Source: Nanobdellota archaeon
GTDB lineage: Archaea; Nanoarchaeota; Nanoarchaeia; Parvarchaeales; Parvarchaeaceae
Direction: 5' to 3'
Assembly: GCA_021852135.1 (NCBI GenBank)
Contig: JAJZOB010000018.1
Coordinates: 1 to 57,359 of the forward strand
DNA: 57,359 nt
Shown: positions 50,389 to 57,359 of the stretch, in pieces
Layout: each line of letters opens with the position of its first letter
How positions within the stretch are numbered: the first letter of the stretch is position 1
Position numbers and translations under genes: made by a program
The notes under the pieces: generated by a model
The model's input: only the letters and a program-made list of their open reading frames with translations
Told to the model about the DNA's origin: nothing
Databases searched by the model: none

Positions 50389-53337
50389 ATGAACAATAAA
50401 GCGCAGATGATAACCATATTCTTTTCCCTGTTCCTTATACTTGCTATTATAACGATATTGGGGATAGAATCTGCAAATCTCAATACAAATGAAAATGTAA
50501 ATTCACTTATACAAGCTTACAATTTACCTAAATTAGAGTATTATAATTTTTTGAATGTAATGTCACAGATAGCAACGATAAACCCATCGAATGCTACGAA
50601 TGCCGTGTTCAATTCGACGATAGAGGGTATATACAGCAAATTTTTCCAAAATCTTAACATAACTAATCAGGGTGTTAACACAAACAACCTAGCGATAAAC
50701 AACTTGGCAGAGAGCATACCGTTGTTAATAACAAATTACCAAAATATTGCAACGCCTAATCCTTTTCAACAGATGATAAATATCTCTATTTCTTCTATTG
50801 ATAATTATGTAAATACTACTTCTTTCGGACAAAACGTAGAGTTTGTATATGATAACAACAGTGTTATACCCTCTTGGTTGGAGTCTTACAACTCAAATTA
50901 TGCCATTTGGTGGGTAAAGGTACCCTCTATTCCTGCAGAGGGAACTATGACTATATACATGAAATTTGCGAACAAAAAAACTAATCTTTTAAACAATAAG
51001 ACAACTGGAGAAGCTCCGCAGTTATCTTCTACATATGCAGAGTATGATGACGGAGCAAACGTATTCAACTTCTATAGTGACTTTAAGGGAACGAGTTTAA
51101 ATGCCTCAAAATGGTCTGCTGCAGGAATATATGTCGTTGACAATGGCATTTTTATTAAAAATGTATCATCATCTATAACTTCGATTAGTTCTTATAACAG
51201 AGGGGTGGTTGACTTTTATGCACAATTTCTCGGTACGCCACATACTGGCGGCAATATAAATTCTTATGGAGGATACTCTAATGGAGTACAAGAAGATGGG
51301 CGACTAGTAGGTACATTCGGCGAAGGAAGTAATTGTGAAACCTCCGCGGCTTCCACACCGGAATTTTATTTAGTTAACTTTGCGGGCTGTCCACCGGTAA
51401 ATTTAACACAGATAACTTCATTTAATAATAATTATAATGTCTTTTCTGTTGCCGCAACGCAATCTAAAGATTACGGCTTCATCAATTACAAAAATTTAGT
51501 TAGCTCTGGGTCTGATTTGGTTAGTTTACCGTTTCCTATTGGTGTTTATGTTAACACGGCAGGGCAAAGTATAAATATGAAATGGTTTAGATTTCGCGCT
51601 TATCCTCCAAACGGCGTAATGCCAAGCGTACAGATATTAAATACCCCTGCTGGGATAGGGTATGTAGCTCCATTAACGATAATTAACCATCAAAATATTG
51701 CAACACCGAATCCATTTCAACAAGAGATTATTATGAATGCTAGCAGATACTCGGCCTTAGAAGCACCAAATTTGGATAATATAGAATTTTTATATAGCAA
51801 TGGTACAATTATACCTTCATGGTTAGAAAGCGGTAATAGTTCATCAAAAAATGCAATTTATTGGCTTAAGATTGGAAGAATACCTGCAAATTCATCAATA
51901 AATGCATTTATGGGTTTTGCATCAACCAACTTAAATCTTTTCAATGGAAAAACCGTGGGAGAGGCACCACAGCTTTCCCCAACTTACGGAGAGTATGACA
52001 ATATAGTCAACGTAATGAATAAAGGATTAGAATATCAAATCTATTATGACCCTAGCGGGACATGTGATAGTGGCAGTTATCAAAACAACGTATATGCAGC
52101 GACTCTAAACAATGGAGTGACTATAAATTCATGCGCAGCAATGTCATCATCAACGGCTTCATTTTATACTTCTGTTTTAGGCAGTTCGCAGGATGTTGCT
52201 GGAACTACCGAGTCTAATGTTGTAATGAATTATCAGGAAGGCTATTCTGGAGGGATAGCATATCCTAATCCACCAGTCTCTAATCCAGCAACTTCCTGGA
52301 TAATTAAGGCAATTGGATGGGCTGAAGTTAATTCTTCTACCGCCTTTTCAGTAGGATCAGACGATGGGATTGCATTGGGTTATTCAACTTCTGCTTATGG
52401 CGGCAGTGGAGCATACTGGCTCGGAGGAACGTCTAATCCAAATAATTTAGTAAGCGAATGGCATCCGGAAGGCTTTACTGCCTATTCAGGTATGATATCA
52501 ACAACAGGAACGCAGAGAATAGAAATGGATTATTATGAAGATGGCGGCGGGGCGTATACTGCTTTATGGTCCAGCAATCCGATTGATTATTATTCTCCAT
52601 CCGCGCCTCCAAACGGTGTAATGCCATCCACAAGCATTGGAAATATACAGGACATTTACCCATTTGAATATCAATATTCAGTAGCCAATTTCACAAATTC
52701 CACTAGCATATCTGTTCCAGGTACTGCAAGCACGGGAAAAATATGGAATGGGGGCCATGCATATACACTGACAATGTGGGTTAGGATGGAACATGCCTAC
52801 GGAACATGCGGTTACCCTTGCAGTGATTTATTCCAAACCAGCCAAGGCTGCACTTCTGGGCTAGAGCAGGGCCCGTACAACGCAACTGGCTATCAAGTAA
52901 ATCTTTTAGAGTGGAATTCGAGCTGCGGGACAGGAGCAACAGCACAGGGTTCGTCTTACCAATATGTTCCTTATGGAAAATGGGAATTGATAACAGGAAT
53001 ATTTAATTATAATGCGCAAGGAAACGCATGGATAGCCTCATGCGTTGATACCAGTTGTACAAACAGAACTTGGACATTGACTGCTCCTGCAGTCTATTCT
53101 ACTCCTGCAACAATTCTTGGATCAAATCAAATGAATGGACAGGTAGCAGACGTGCAGATGTATGATAGTGCATTGACTTTAAATCAAGTCAATCAGCTTT
53201 ACAATGAATTTATAGGTGCACAGCCTGTATATAATTCAACGCTTGTCGCATGGATACCTCTGGATGGAAATGCATACGACGACAGCGGAAATGGTAATAC
53301 TGCTTCTCTGACTTCTGTCAATTTTTTGTACCCTTAA
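50389..53337 (+). CDS. large surface protein with duplicated DUF2341, PA14-like and LamG domains
   Basis: A 982-residue exported protein. An N-terminal membrane helix (about 8-27, ITIFFSLFLILAIITILG) acts as anchor or signal. Two DUF2341 domains start at about 118 and 435; both share QNIATPNPFQQ and PSWLES, showing internal duplication. A PA14-like region follows (about 640-760; SVGSDDGIALGYS, GGGAYTALWSS), then a C-terminal LamG domain (about 790-975) with LVAWIPLDGNAYDDSGNGN. It is rich in Asn, Ser, Thr and has many NxS/T sites. It likely binds glycans or other cells. Its end overlaps convergent ftsY by 4 bases. Confidence 0.85.
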   Translation: MNNKAQMITIFFSLFLILAIITILGIESANLNTNENVNSLIQAYNLPKLEYYNFLNVMSQIATINPSNATNAVFNSTIEGIYSKFFQNLNITNQGVNTNNLAINNLAESIPLLITNYQNIATPNPFQQMINISISSIDNYVNTTSFGQNVEFVYDNNSVIPSWLESYNSNYAIWWVKVPSIPAEGTMTIYMKFANKKTNLLNNKTTGEAPQLSSTYAEYDDGANVFNFYSDFKGTSLNASKWSAAGIYVVDNGIFIKNVSSSITSISSYNRGVVDFYAQFLGTPHTGGNINSYGGYSNGVQEDGRLVGTFGEGSNCETSAASTPEFYLVNFAGCPPVNLTQITSFNNNYNVFSVAATQSKDYGFINYKNLVSSGSDLVSLPFPIGVYVNTAGQSINMKWFRFRAYPPNGVMPSVQILNTPAGIGYVAPLTIINHQNIATPNPFQQEIIMNASRYSALEAPNLDNIEFLYSNGTIIPSWLESGNSSSKNAIYWLKIGRIPANSSINAFMGFASTNLNLFNGKTVGEAPQLSPTYGEYDNIVNVMNKGLEYQIYYDPSGTCDSGSYQNNVYAATLNNGVTINSCAAMSSSTASFYTSVLGSSQDVAGTTESNVVMNYQEGYSGGIAYPNPPVSNPATSWIIKAIGWAEVNSSTAFSVGSDDGIALGYSTSAYGGSGAYWLGGTSNPNNLVSEWHPEGFTAYSGMISTTGTQRIEMDYYEDGGGAYTALWSSNPIDYYSPSAPPNGVMPSTSIGNIQDIYPFEYQYSVANFTNSTSISVPGTASTGKIWNGGHAYTLTMWVRMEHAYGTCGYPCSDLFQTSQGCTSGLEQGPYNATGYQVNLLEWNSSCGTGATAQGSSYQYVPYGKWELITGIFNYNAQGNAWIASCVDTSCTNRTWTLTAPAVYSTPATILGSNQMNGQVADVQMYDSALTLNQVNQLYNEFIGAQPVYNSTLVAWIPLDGNAYDDSGNGNTASLTSVNFLYP

Positions 53338-54467
53338 TCGTTTAATATAAAACTTGCGGTTTTTTCCCTGCTGAACGGTATCAAATCATCATAACCCTGG
53401 CCTGTTCCCAAGAAGATTATAGGCTTTTTGGTAACGTAAGAAATAGAAAGAACCGCTCCTCCTTTTTTGTCAACGTCCGCTTTTGAAAGTATATTTGCAT
53501 CTATTCCTATTTCCTTGTTAAACACTTCGGCCTGCTTAACGACGTCATTTCCTGTCAACGCATCACCTACGAATATTGTCATATCAGGCTTGCTTACTCT
53601 TTTGACCTTCTTTAACTCCTCAATTAAATTTTTGTTTATGTCACTTCTTCCTGCAGTATCAATTAATACAACATCCTCCTTTGCAGAATTTGCGTGTTTT
53701 ATTGCATCAAATGCAACGGCTGCTGGATCTGCACCATAAGTATGCTTTATTACTGGAACGTTTAACCTTTTTGCATGTATCTCCAATTGCTCTATAGAGG
53801 CAGCACGGAAAGTGTCACCGGCTGCTATTACCGGCTTCAGTCCATTTGAAAGAAAGAACTTGCAGAGCTTTGCTATTGTGGTCGTTTTACCTGCACCGTT
53901 TACCCCTATTATTAGTATTACAAAAGGCTTCTTGCTTTTAATATCAGAAATAAACTTTTCCTTTTCATATGCAATTAAAATACTGGCAATGCTCTCCCTT
54001 ATTGCATTCTCCACGTATTTTTTATTTCCGAACATTGAAACGCTCTGGCCAACCAATCTATTTTTTAATTCCTTCCCTATCCCTTCAAGAACCGATAATG
54101 CAACGCTGTTTTCGAGAAGAGCTACTTTTATCTCAGAATAGATCATGTCAACATCCTCTTCGGTTATGGCATGCGATAGAATGGATTTCTTTTTTGCAGG
54201 GGCTTTTGGCCGCTTTCCCTCGACCTTTGTTTCTAGCTTTTCTTCATTTTTAAGCTCAGAAACTTCCTTCTTTATTTCTTTTATTTCTTCATTGAGTTCT
54301 TTTTTATCCTCAGGGAGTAGATCTTTCTTAAGCTCAGCCTTATCCTGCTGCAGTATGTTTTCTTCTTTTTTCTCTTCTTCTAAAATTTCATTTTCTTCTT
54401 CTTTTGAAAGCTTTTTCTGTATGGAGTTTATAGAATCTTTTATTTTTTTCTTTATGAAGTCAAACAT
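53334..54467 (-). CDS. ftsY: signal recognition particle receptor FtsY
   Basis: A 377-residue SRP GTPase that docks ribosomes to the membrane. The first 95 residues form a charged Lys/Glu-rich A region. The NG domain has LIIGVNGAGKTTTIAKLCKF (G1), AGDTFRAASIEQLEIHAKRL (G2 region), VLIDTAGRSDINKNLIEEL (G3) and SKADVDKKGGAVLS (G4), ending with FLGTGQGYDDLIPF. It follows prefoldin alpha by one base, the usual archaeal arrangement. Confidence 0.97.
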   Translation of the reverse strand: MFDFIKKKIKDSINSIQKKLSKEEENEILEEEKKEENILQQDKAELKKDLLPEDKKELNEEIKEIKKEVSELKNEEKLETKVEGKRPKAPAKKKSILSHAITEEDVDMIYSEIKVALLENSVALSVLEGIGKELKNRLVGQSVSMFGNKKYVENAIRESIASILIAYEKEKFISDIKSKKPFVILIIGVNGAGKTTTIAKLCKFFLSNGLKPVIAAGDTFRAASIEQLEIHAKRLNVPVIKHTYGADPAAVAFDAIKHANSAKEDVVLIDTAGRSDINKNLIEELKKVKRVSKPDMTIFVGDALTGNDVVKQAEVFNKEIGIDANILSKADVDKKGGAVLSISYVTKKPIIFLGTGQGYDDLIPFSREKTASFILND

Positions 54468-54468
54468 A

Positions 54469-54891
54469 TTATCTTAATGAGTTTTGGTAGCTTTCGTAAA
54501 GCTTGTTTGCCTCTTCTTCCAACTTTGTGCCTCTCTCCTGCAAAACCTGGATTGTCTGCGCTATTGAGTTTATATTTGCACTTACTTCCTTAAAGTCGCT
54601 TTCCAGCTTTGATTTTAATTCCTTAAATGAAAACGACTTGAATATGTTGCTGCCTATACCTATTATTGCATTGTCAAGCTCATTTACCTTGCCCTTTATG
54701 AAAATGTCCTGTGCATATGGAATTAAAACATCGCTGTTGCTTTTCAAAGGGGTTAAACCATCCAAAGCTCTGGCAATATTATCCTGTGTTACCTGTAGGT
54801 TATTGAGGACGTTTATGTAATTTTCTAGTTCCCTGCGTATATACTCAATTTCCATCAGCTGATTGCTCAGCTTTTCCTCGTCAATTTCCAT
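54469..54891 (-). CDS. pfdA: prefoldin subunit alpha
   Basis: A 140-residue chaperone subunit with two coiled-coil helices (about 1-45 and 90-138) flanking a beta-hairpin region that includes TPLKSNSDVLIPYAQDIFIK and NAIIGIGSNIFKSFSF. Prefoldin captures unfolded proteins and passes them to the chaperonin. Position between L31e and ftsY is conserved in archaea, although two genes usually found in between are missing here. Its ATG directly abuts the L31e stop. Confidence 0.92.
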   Translation of the reverse strand: MEIDEEKLSNQLMEIEYIRRELENYINVLNNLQVTQDNIARALDGLTPLKSNSDVLIPYAQDIFIKGKVNELDNAIIGIGSNIFKSFSFKELKSKLESDFKEVSANINSIAQTIQVLQERGTKLEEEANKLYESYQNSLR

Positions 54892-55155
54892 TTACTGGCC
54901 CTGCTTTACAAGATTCACTGTGACTATTTTTTTATCGTCTTTAGAACACATTACCCTTATCTTGACTCTTGGGTCTTTCATTCCTCTGCTGAATATTTCA
55001 TTGTTAACTTCTTGACTCAATTTAACTTCCTCTGCCTTCATGTGCCTTTTTATAAAAGCCTTCAAGTATTTTGCGCCTGCGGCTGCTCTTTTGTAAGGCG
55101 GGACCTTTTCTATCCCTCTTCGCATATTGACCATAATTATCTTTTGTTCTGCCAT
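54892..55155 (-). CDS. rpl31e: 50S ribosomal protein L31e (eL31)
   Basis: An 87-residue archaeal/eukaryotic large-subunit protein near the exit tunnel. It has YKRAAAGAKYLKAFIKRHMK in the basic helix region and DPRVKIRVMCSKDDKK near the end. Length is normal. It starts one base after the L39e stop (TAAAATG) and ends directly before prefoldin alpha. Confidence 0.95.
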   Translation of the reverse strand: MAEQKIIMVNMRRGIEKVPPYKRAAAGAKYLKAFIKRHMKAEEVKLSQEVNNEIFSRGMKDPRVKIRVMCSKDDKKIVTVNLVKQGQ

Positions 55156-55156
55156 T

Positions 55157-55303
55157 TTATCTACCTACATTTTTATTCATCCTAGATCTATCCATCTTCC
55201 TTGTGCCGTACTTCCTTATTTGTGCAAATACAGGGGGACGGCTAGTCTTTCTAGCATGCCTTATCAATGCCCTTTTTTTATTAGCTGATTTGTTCCGTGC
55301 CAT
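55157..55303 (-). CDS. rpl39e: 50S ribosomal protein L39e (eL39)
   Basis: A 48-residue very basic protein: ARNKSANKKRALIRHARKTS then RPPVFAQIRKYGTRKM and DRSRMNKNVGR. This matches the size and pattern of eL39, which lines the exit tunnel, and the gene directly precedes L31e as in many archaea. The C-terminus lacks the usual Trp-Arg-Arg pattern, so it is diverged. The ATG at 55303 is preferred; an ATG at 55307-55309 would overlap the upstream stop as ATGA and add two residues. Confidence 0.85.
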   Translation of the reverse strand: MARNKSANKKRALIRHARKTSRPPVFAQIRKYGTRKMDRSRMNKNVGR

Positions 55304-55305
55304 AG

Positions 55306-55593
55306 TCATTTATTCTCAAATTTTATCTTTTGCTCCTTTTTTGGTTGAGCAATAGCCTGCAATAGCTCTTTTAATCTTTGATCATCTATTACGGATTTCA
55401 GCCTGCCAGTCAATGCGGACTGCATAAGCATATTTTCAACCTCTTCAGCCAATTCAGGGCGTACATATCTCAGGTTGCCTAAACGCTCTCTTGCCTCCTT
55501 TGTAAGGAATCTAACAAGAACATCCTGCTTTAATTGCTCCATCTTCTTCCTCTGCTCTAATTCATCTATATTGCCCCTATTTTGATTTTCCAT
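55306..55593 (-). CDS. PDCD5-family DNA-binding protein
   Basis: A 95-residue helical-bundle protein of the PDCD5/TFAR19 family. The signature LTKEARERLGNLRYVRPELA is at about 31-50, followed by EEVENMLMQSALTGRL and the C-terminal VIDDQRLKELLQAI. Archaeal members bind double-stranded DNA, but their role is unclear. It is usually located between S19e and L39e, as here, with 1-2 base gaps. Confidence 0.95.
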   Translation of the reverse strand: MENQNRGNIDELEQRKKMEQLKQDVLVRFLTKEARERLGNLRYVRPELAEEVENMLMQSALTGRLKSVIDDQRLKELLQAIAQPKKEQKIKFENK

Positions 55594-55594
55594 A

Positions 55595-56026
55595 TTACTT
55601 TTTGGCCGTTTCCCTGGCTACATTATCGGTAAATGATATTCCCTTCGCTGTAAGTATTCTTCCAAAGTGATTCTGAATTTTAACCTTTCTTATTAACTCG
55701 GCCTTTTCCAATTCCTGCAATATATTACGAATCACCGCACCGCTGGCAGGCCTGAAGTGCTTTCCGCTGTATCTGTTCTTTTCCTTATCGCCGTATATGT
55801 TCCTTAACCTGTTTACTCCTATAGGCTTTTTATTAACGTACATTCTTCGCATTATGCTTGCTGCTCTGAGGTACCACCAATTATTTTGTGACGGAATCCG
55901 GTCTTTTGCCGAACCTGTTTTTACAAACATTGCCCAGTCTGGTGGAGTTGTAAGTTTGTCTTCCTCAAGTTTTCTTGCAAGATCATTTACCAACTTTATC
56001 TGATTTACGTCATATCCTCTTATCAT
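55595..56026 (-). CDS. rps19e: 30S ribosomal protein S19e (eS19)
   Basis: A 143-residue small-subunit protein. PPDWAMFVKTGSAKDRIPSQ, NNWWYLRAASIMRRMYVN and GVNRLRNIYGDKEKNRYSGK are conserved; the C-terminus has VIRNILQELEKAELI and FGRILTAKGISF. Length is normal. Its start overlaps the end of the Rpp21 gene by 17 bases, so it is translated within the same operon. Confidence 0.97.
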   Translation of the reverse strand: MIRGYDVNQIKLVNDLARKLEEDKLTTPPDWAMFVKTGSAKDRIPSQNNWWYLRAASIMRRMYVNKKPIGVNRLRNIYGDKEKNRYSGKHFRPASGAVIRNILQELEKAELIRKVKIQNHFGRILTAKGISFTDNVARETAKK

Positions 56027-56303
56027 ATTTTACCTTTCTAACATTTCCACAATTTAAACATTTATAGGTTAAAAAGCCTTGCTTTAACCTTACCCTGCAA
56101 TTAACGCCTGGTACAAGTAATTTATTACAGCTTCTGCATATTAAAAACTTTTCTTCTTTTGATAGCTTTATCTTTTTAGATATTAAGAGCTTTTTAGCTA
56201 GGTATGTATACCTATCTGAAAGACTTTTATTTTCCATTGCCGCCTTTATTAAGTAATCAAAGTCTCTTTTGAATCTTTTTTCGTCATTTCTATATACTGC
56301 CAT
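56010..56303 (-). CDS. rnp4: RNase P protein component 4 (Rpp21/Rpr2)
   Basis: A 97-residue subunit of archaeal RNase P. The helical N-terminus (DYLIKAAMENKSLSDRYTYL) precedes a four-cysteine zinc ribbon: ICRSCNKLLVPGVNCRVRL and YKCLNCGNVRKV. It pairs with Rpp29 to assist the RNase P RNA, whose gene is 14 kb away at 41723-42004. It is the first gene of the S19e-PDCD5-L39e-L31e-prefoldin-FtsY series. Confidence 0.93.
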   Translation of the reverse strand: MAVYRNDEKRFKRDFDYLIKAAMENKSLSDRYTYLAKKLLISKKIKLSKEEKFLICRSCNKLLVPGVNCRVRLKQGFLTYKCLNCGNVRKVKYDKRI

Positions 56304-56393
56304 GCTTTGTATTACCGTTAATTTTATTAATAATGTAAATCCTTTAATGGATAAAAACTTAAAATAATTACAAATTTTGAGATCATAGAAAAA

Positions 56394-56443
56394 TTTATAA
56401 AGGATATATCTCTCTTAAAGGTAAAGCGCTGGTGCAGTAGCGC
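56394..56443 (+). promoter_or_regulatory. TATA box and 5' hairpin of the acidic microprotein gene
   Basis: TTTATAAA (56394-56401) predicts transcription from about 56424. The transcript would then begin almost directly with a hairpin: GCGCT (56426-56430) and AGCGC (56439-56443) around an 8-base loop. The ribosome binding site follows about 13 bases later. A 5'-terminal hairpin could stabilise the mRNA or regulate it. Confidence 0.45.
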
Positions 56444-56466
56444 AGAACAAAAATAAGGAGGTTGTT

Positions 56467-56592
56467 ATGGCCAAGAAAAACAAGGTTGAAGAAGACGATG
56501 AAATCATCGAAGAAGATGAACTAGACGGATTGGACGATGAAGAACTGGAAGACGACGATGTTGATGATTCAGACGAAAGCGACACGGAATAA
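56467..56592 (+). CDS. very acidic 41-residue microprotein
   Basis: The product starts MAKKNKVEEDDEIIEEDELD and continues as an Asp/Glu-rich chain to DSDESDTE; about 60% of residues are acidic. It has a near-perfect ribosome binding site, AAGGAGG, 5 bases before the ATG and its own TATA box, unlike the leaderless genes around it. It has no hydrophobic core and is likely disordered. It could mimic nucleic acid, bind basic proteins, or buffer ions. No family is recognised. The strong expression signals are the main reason to believe it. Confidence 0.65.
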   Translation: MAKKNKVEEDDEIIEEDELDGLDDEELEDDDVDDSDESDTE

Positions 56593-56627
56593 ATAAATAT
56601 CGCAATATTATTTTTATATTTTTTTAT

Positions 56628-57119
56628 TTAATTTACTTTTCTTAAAACAAGAACTAAGTTCTCATTTGCAAACTCTTCTGAGACGATGCTCTGTTTTTTG
56701 TCCCTTCTAACTATTTTAAGATAAATCTTATCGCCGTTTTTTGCCCTTATTTCTATTGAGTTTTCCATCTTTTTTATGTCAATATCTTCTCTAGTTCTTA
56801 CGCCTGGCAGGGAAATTGCGTGTATTACTGTATCCCCATGCTTAGAGATTAAATCCTCTGGCTCTATTATTTTCTTTGCAGAGAACTGCTTCTGTGTGCT
56901 TTCTTTCTCTTGTTCCTCCTGCTGATTTTTAGTAAATATAGAACCATTGAAAACGCCATTCAGAACCTGGGGTATAAGCTGATTGACCATTTTTGTAACA
57001 TCTATGTTTAAACCGCTTATGTTTATGCCCTGTGTTCTAAGCGGCCTTCCGCATTGAGGACAGAAACTCCAGTCTTTTTCGACTGGCATCCCACAAAACA
57101 AACATTTTTTCTTCTGCAT
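56628..57119 (-). CDS. zinc-ribbon protein with Hsp20/alpha-crystallin-like C-terminus
   Basis: A 163-residue protein. The N-terminal zinc ribbon is CLFCGMPVEKDWSFCPQCGR (residues 6-25, two CxxC). A linker with Gln/Glu-rich QQEEQEKESTQKQ follows. The C-terminal 70 residues (VIHAISLPGVRTREDIDIKK, SIEIRAKNGDKIYLKIVR, NLVLVLRKV) fit the beta-sandwich pattern of Hsp20-type chaperones, where LPGVxxEDI is a common element. It may be a small chaperone targeted by its zinc ribbon. No I-x-I tail is seen. Confidence 0.7.
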   Translation of the reverse strand: MQKKKCLFCGMPVEKDWSFCPQCGRPLRTQGINISGLNIDVTKMVNQLIPQVLNGVFNGSIFTKNQQEEQEKESTQKQFSAKKIIEPEDLISKHGDTVIHAISLPGVRTREDIDIKKMENSIEIRAKNGDKIYLKIVRRDKKQSIVSEEFANENLVLVLRKVN

Positions 57120-57207
57120 AACTTATTCTCTTGTACTTAATTCAATATATAATTTGCTGTACAATTAATAAGAAAAGGTTAAATTAAGCAACAATCTAAT
57201 AAAATAT

Positions 57208-57359
57208 ATGATAAAATCACTGTTTTTAATAGGATTGGTGATATTTCTGGTAGGAGCGGTATCCTTCCTTGGCCTAAACATACAAGCGGTAAGCGGTTAT
57301 ATAAACAAGATACTGTCATTTATACCGCTACAACAGGAGTACACATCGATAATCTTTAT
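57208..57359 (+). CDS. N-terminal part of a membrane protein (continues past window)
   Basis: An ATG at 57208 opens 50 codons without stop to the window edge. The product begins MIKSLFLIGLVIFLVGAVSF, one membrane helix or signal anchor, and then a polar stretch QAVSGYINKILSFIPLQQEY. A TATA-like region with TTAATAAGAAAAGG lies upstream. No family can be assigned from this part. Confidence 0.5.
   Translation, partial: MIKSLFLIGLVIFLVGAVSFLGLNIQAVSGYINKILSFIPLQQEYTSIIF

Noticed and set aside
1..57359. CRISPR arrays, insertion sequences, inteins in AtpA/RfcS/Cdc48, rRNA genes
   Set aside because: I looked for regularly spaced repeats, transposase motifs with terminal repeats, intein signatures and rRNA-like segments and saw none.

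Overview
The window is a gene-dense, clearly AT-rich archaeal chromosome segment. It carries archaeal/eukaryotic-type information genes throughout: ribosomal proteins eS17, eS19, eL31 and eL39, an RFC clamp loader, topoisomerase VI, Cdc48, FtsY, prefoldin alpha, RNase P protein Rpp21 and RNase P RNA, archaeal ProRS/LeuRS, and an A-type ATPase. Genes are compact, often abutting or overlapping. Several proteins are short for their families, and there are LamG/DUF2341 surface proteins with prepilin-like N-termini. Together these suggest a small-genome DPANN-type archaeon, perhaps of the Micrarchaeota/Parvarchaeota (ARMAN) kind. The lineage is an inference; no 16S rRNA lies in the window.

Layout. 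1-2.7 kb (minus): a truncated ribosomal cluster L2-S19-L22-S3-L29, where the L29 gene is buried out of frame in the 3' end of S3. 2.7-13.7 kb: an HhH-type protein, a zinc ribbon and KsgA (plus), then Smc, a TrmB-type regulator with a palindromic operator, a HIT protein lacking its catalytic histidine, and ScpB-ScpA-Cdc48 (minus). 13.8-22 kb: a complete A-type ATPase operon in the order K-E-C-F-A-B-D-H-I. 22-25 kb: an AT-rich accessory stretch with a possible transglutaminase-like fragment, a DUF483 protein, a decayed gene end resembling archaeal Cas1, and an FkbM methyltransferase, ending at tRNA-Gln. 25-36.5 kb: a polyprenyl-phosphate sugar-1-phosphate transferase, Rqc2-like NFACT, eS17, tRNA-Thr, small proteins including one apparently frameshifted gene, ProRS, LeuRS, a membrane microprotein, Trm5-like methyltransferase and a LamG surface protein.

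36.5-42 kb (minus): a tight cluster of DUF929 thioredoxin-like membrane protein, winged-helix protein, KaiC-like ATPase, RFC small subunit and a divergent RFC large subunit, preceded by the RNase P RNA. 42-50.4 kb: a SWIM protein, tRNA-Arg, an AAA ATPase paired with a presenilin-like protease, a DUF59 protein, topoisomerase VI A and B, a Pno1-like KH protein and Elp3. 50.4-57.4 kb: a 982-residue surface protein, then the minus-strand translation/secretion operon Rpp21-eS19-PDCD5-eL39-eL31-prefoldin alpha-FtsY, a tiny acidic protein with a 5' hairpin, and a zinc-ribbon/Hsp20-like protein.

Many first genes have a TATA-like box about 26 bases before the start codon, implying leaderless or nearly leaderless mRNAs, whereas several operon-internal genes have a GGAGG-type ribosome binding site. 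I found no CRISPR array, insertion sequence or rRNA. The most notable leads are the S3/L29 overlap, the AAA/presenilin pair, the RFC large subunit with an altered Walker A, the Cas1-like remnant, and the acidic microprotein.
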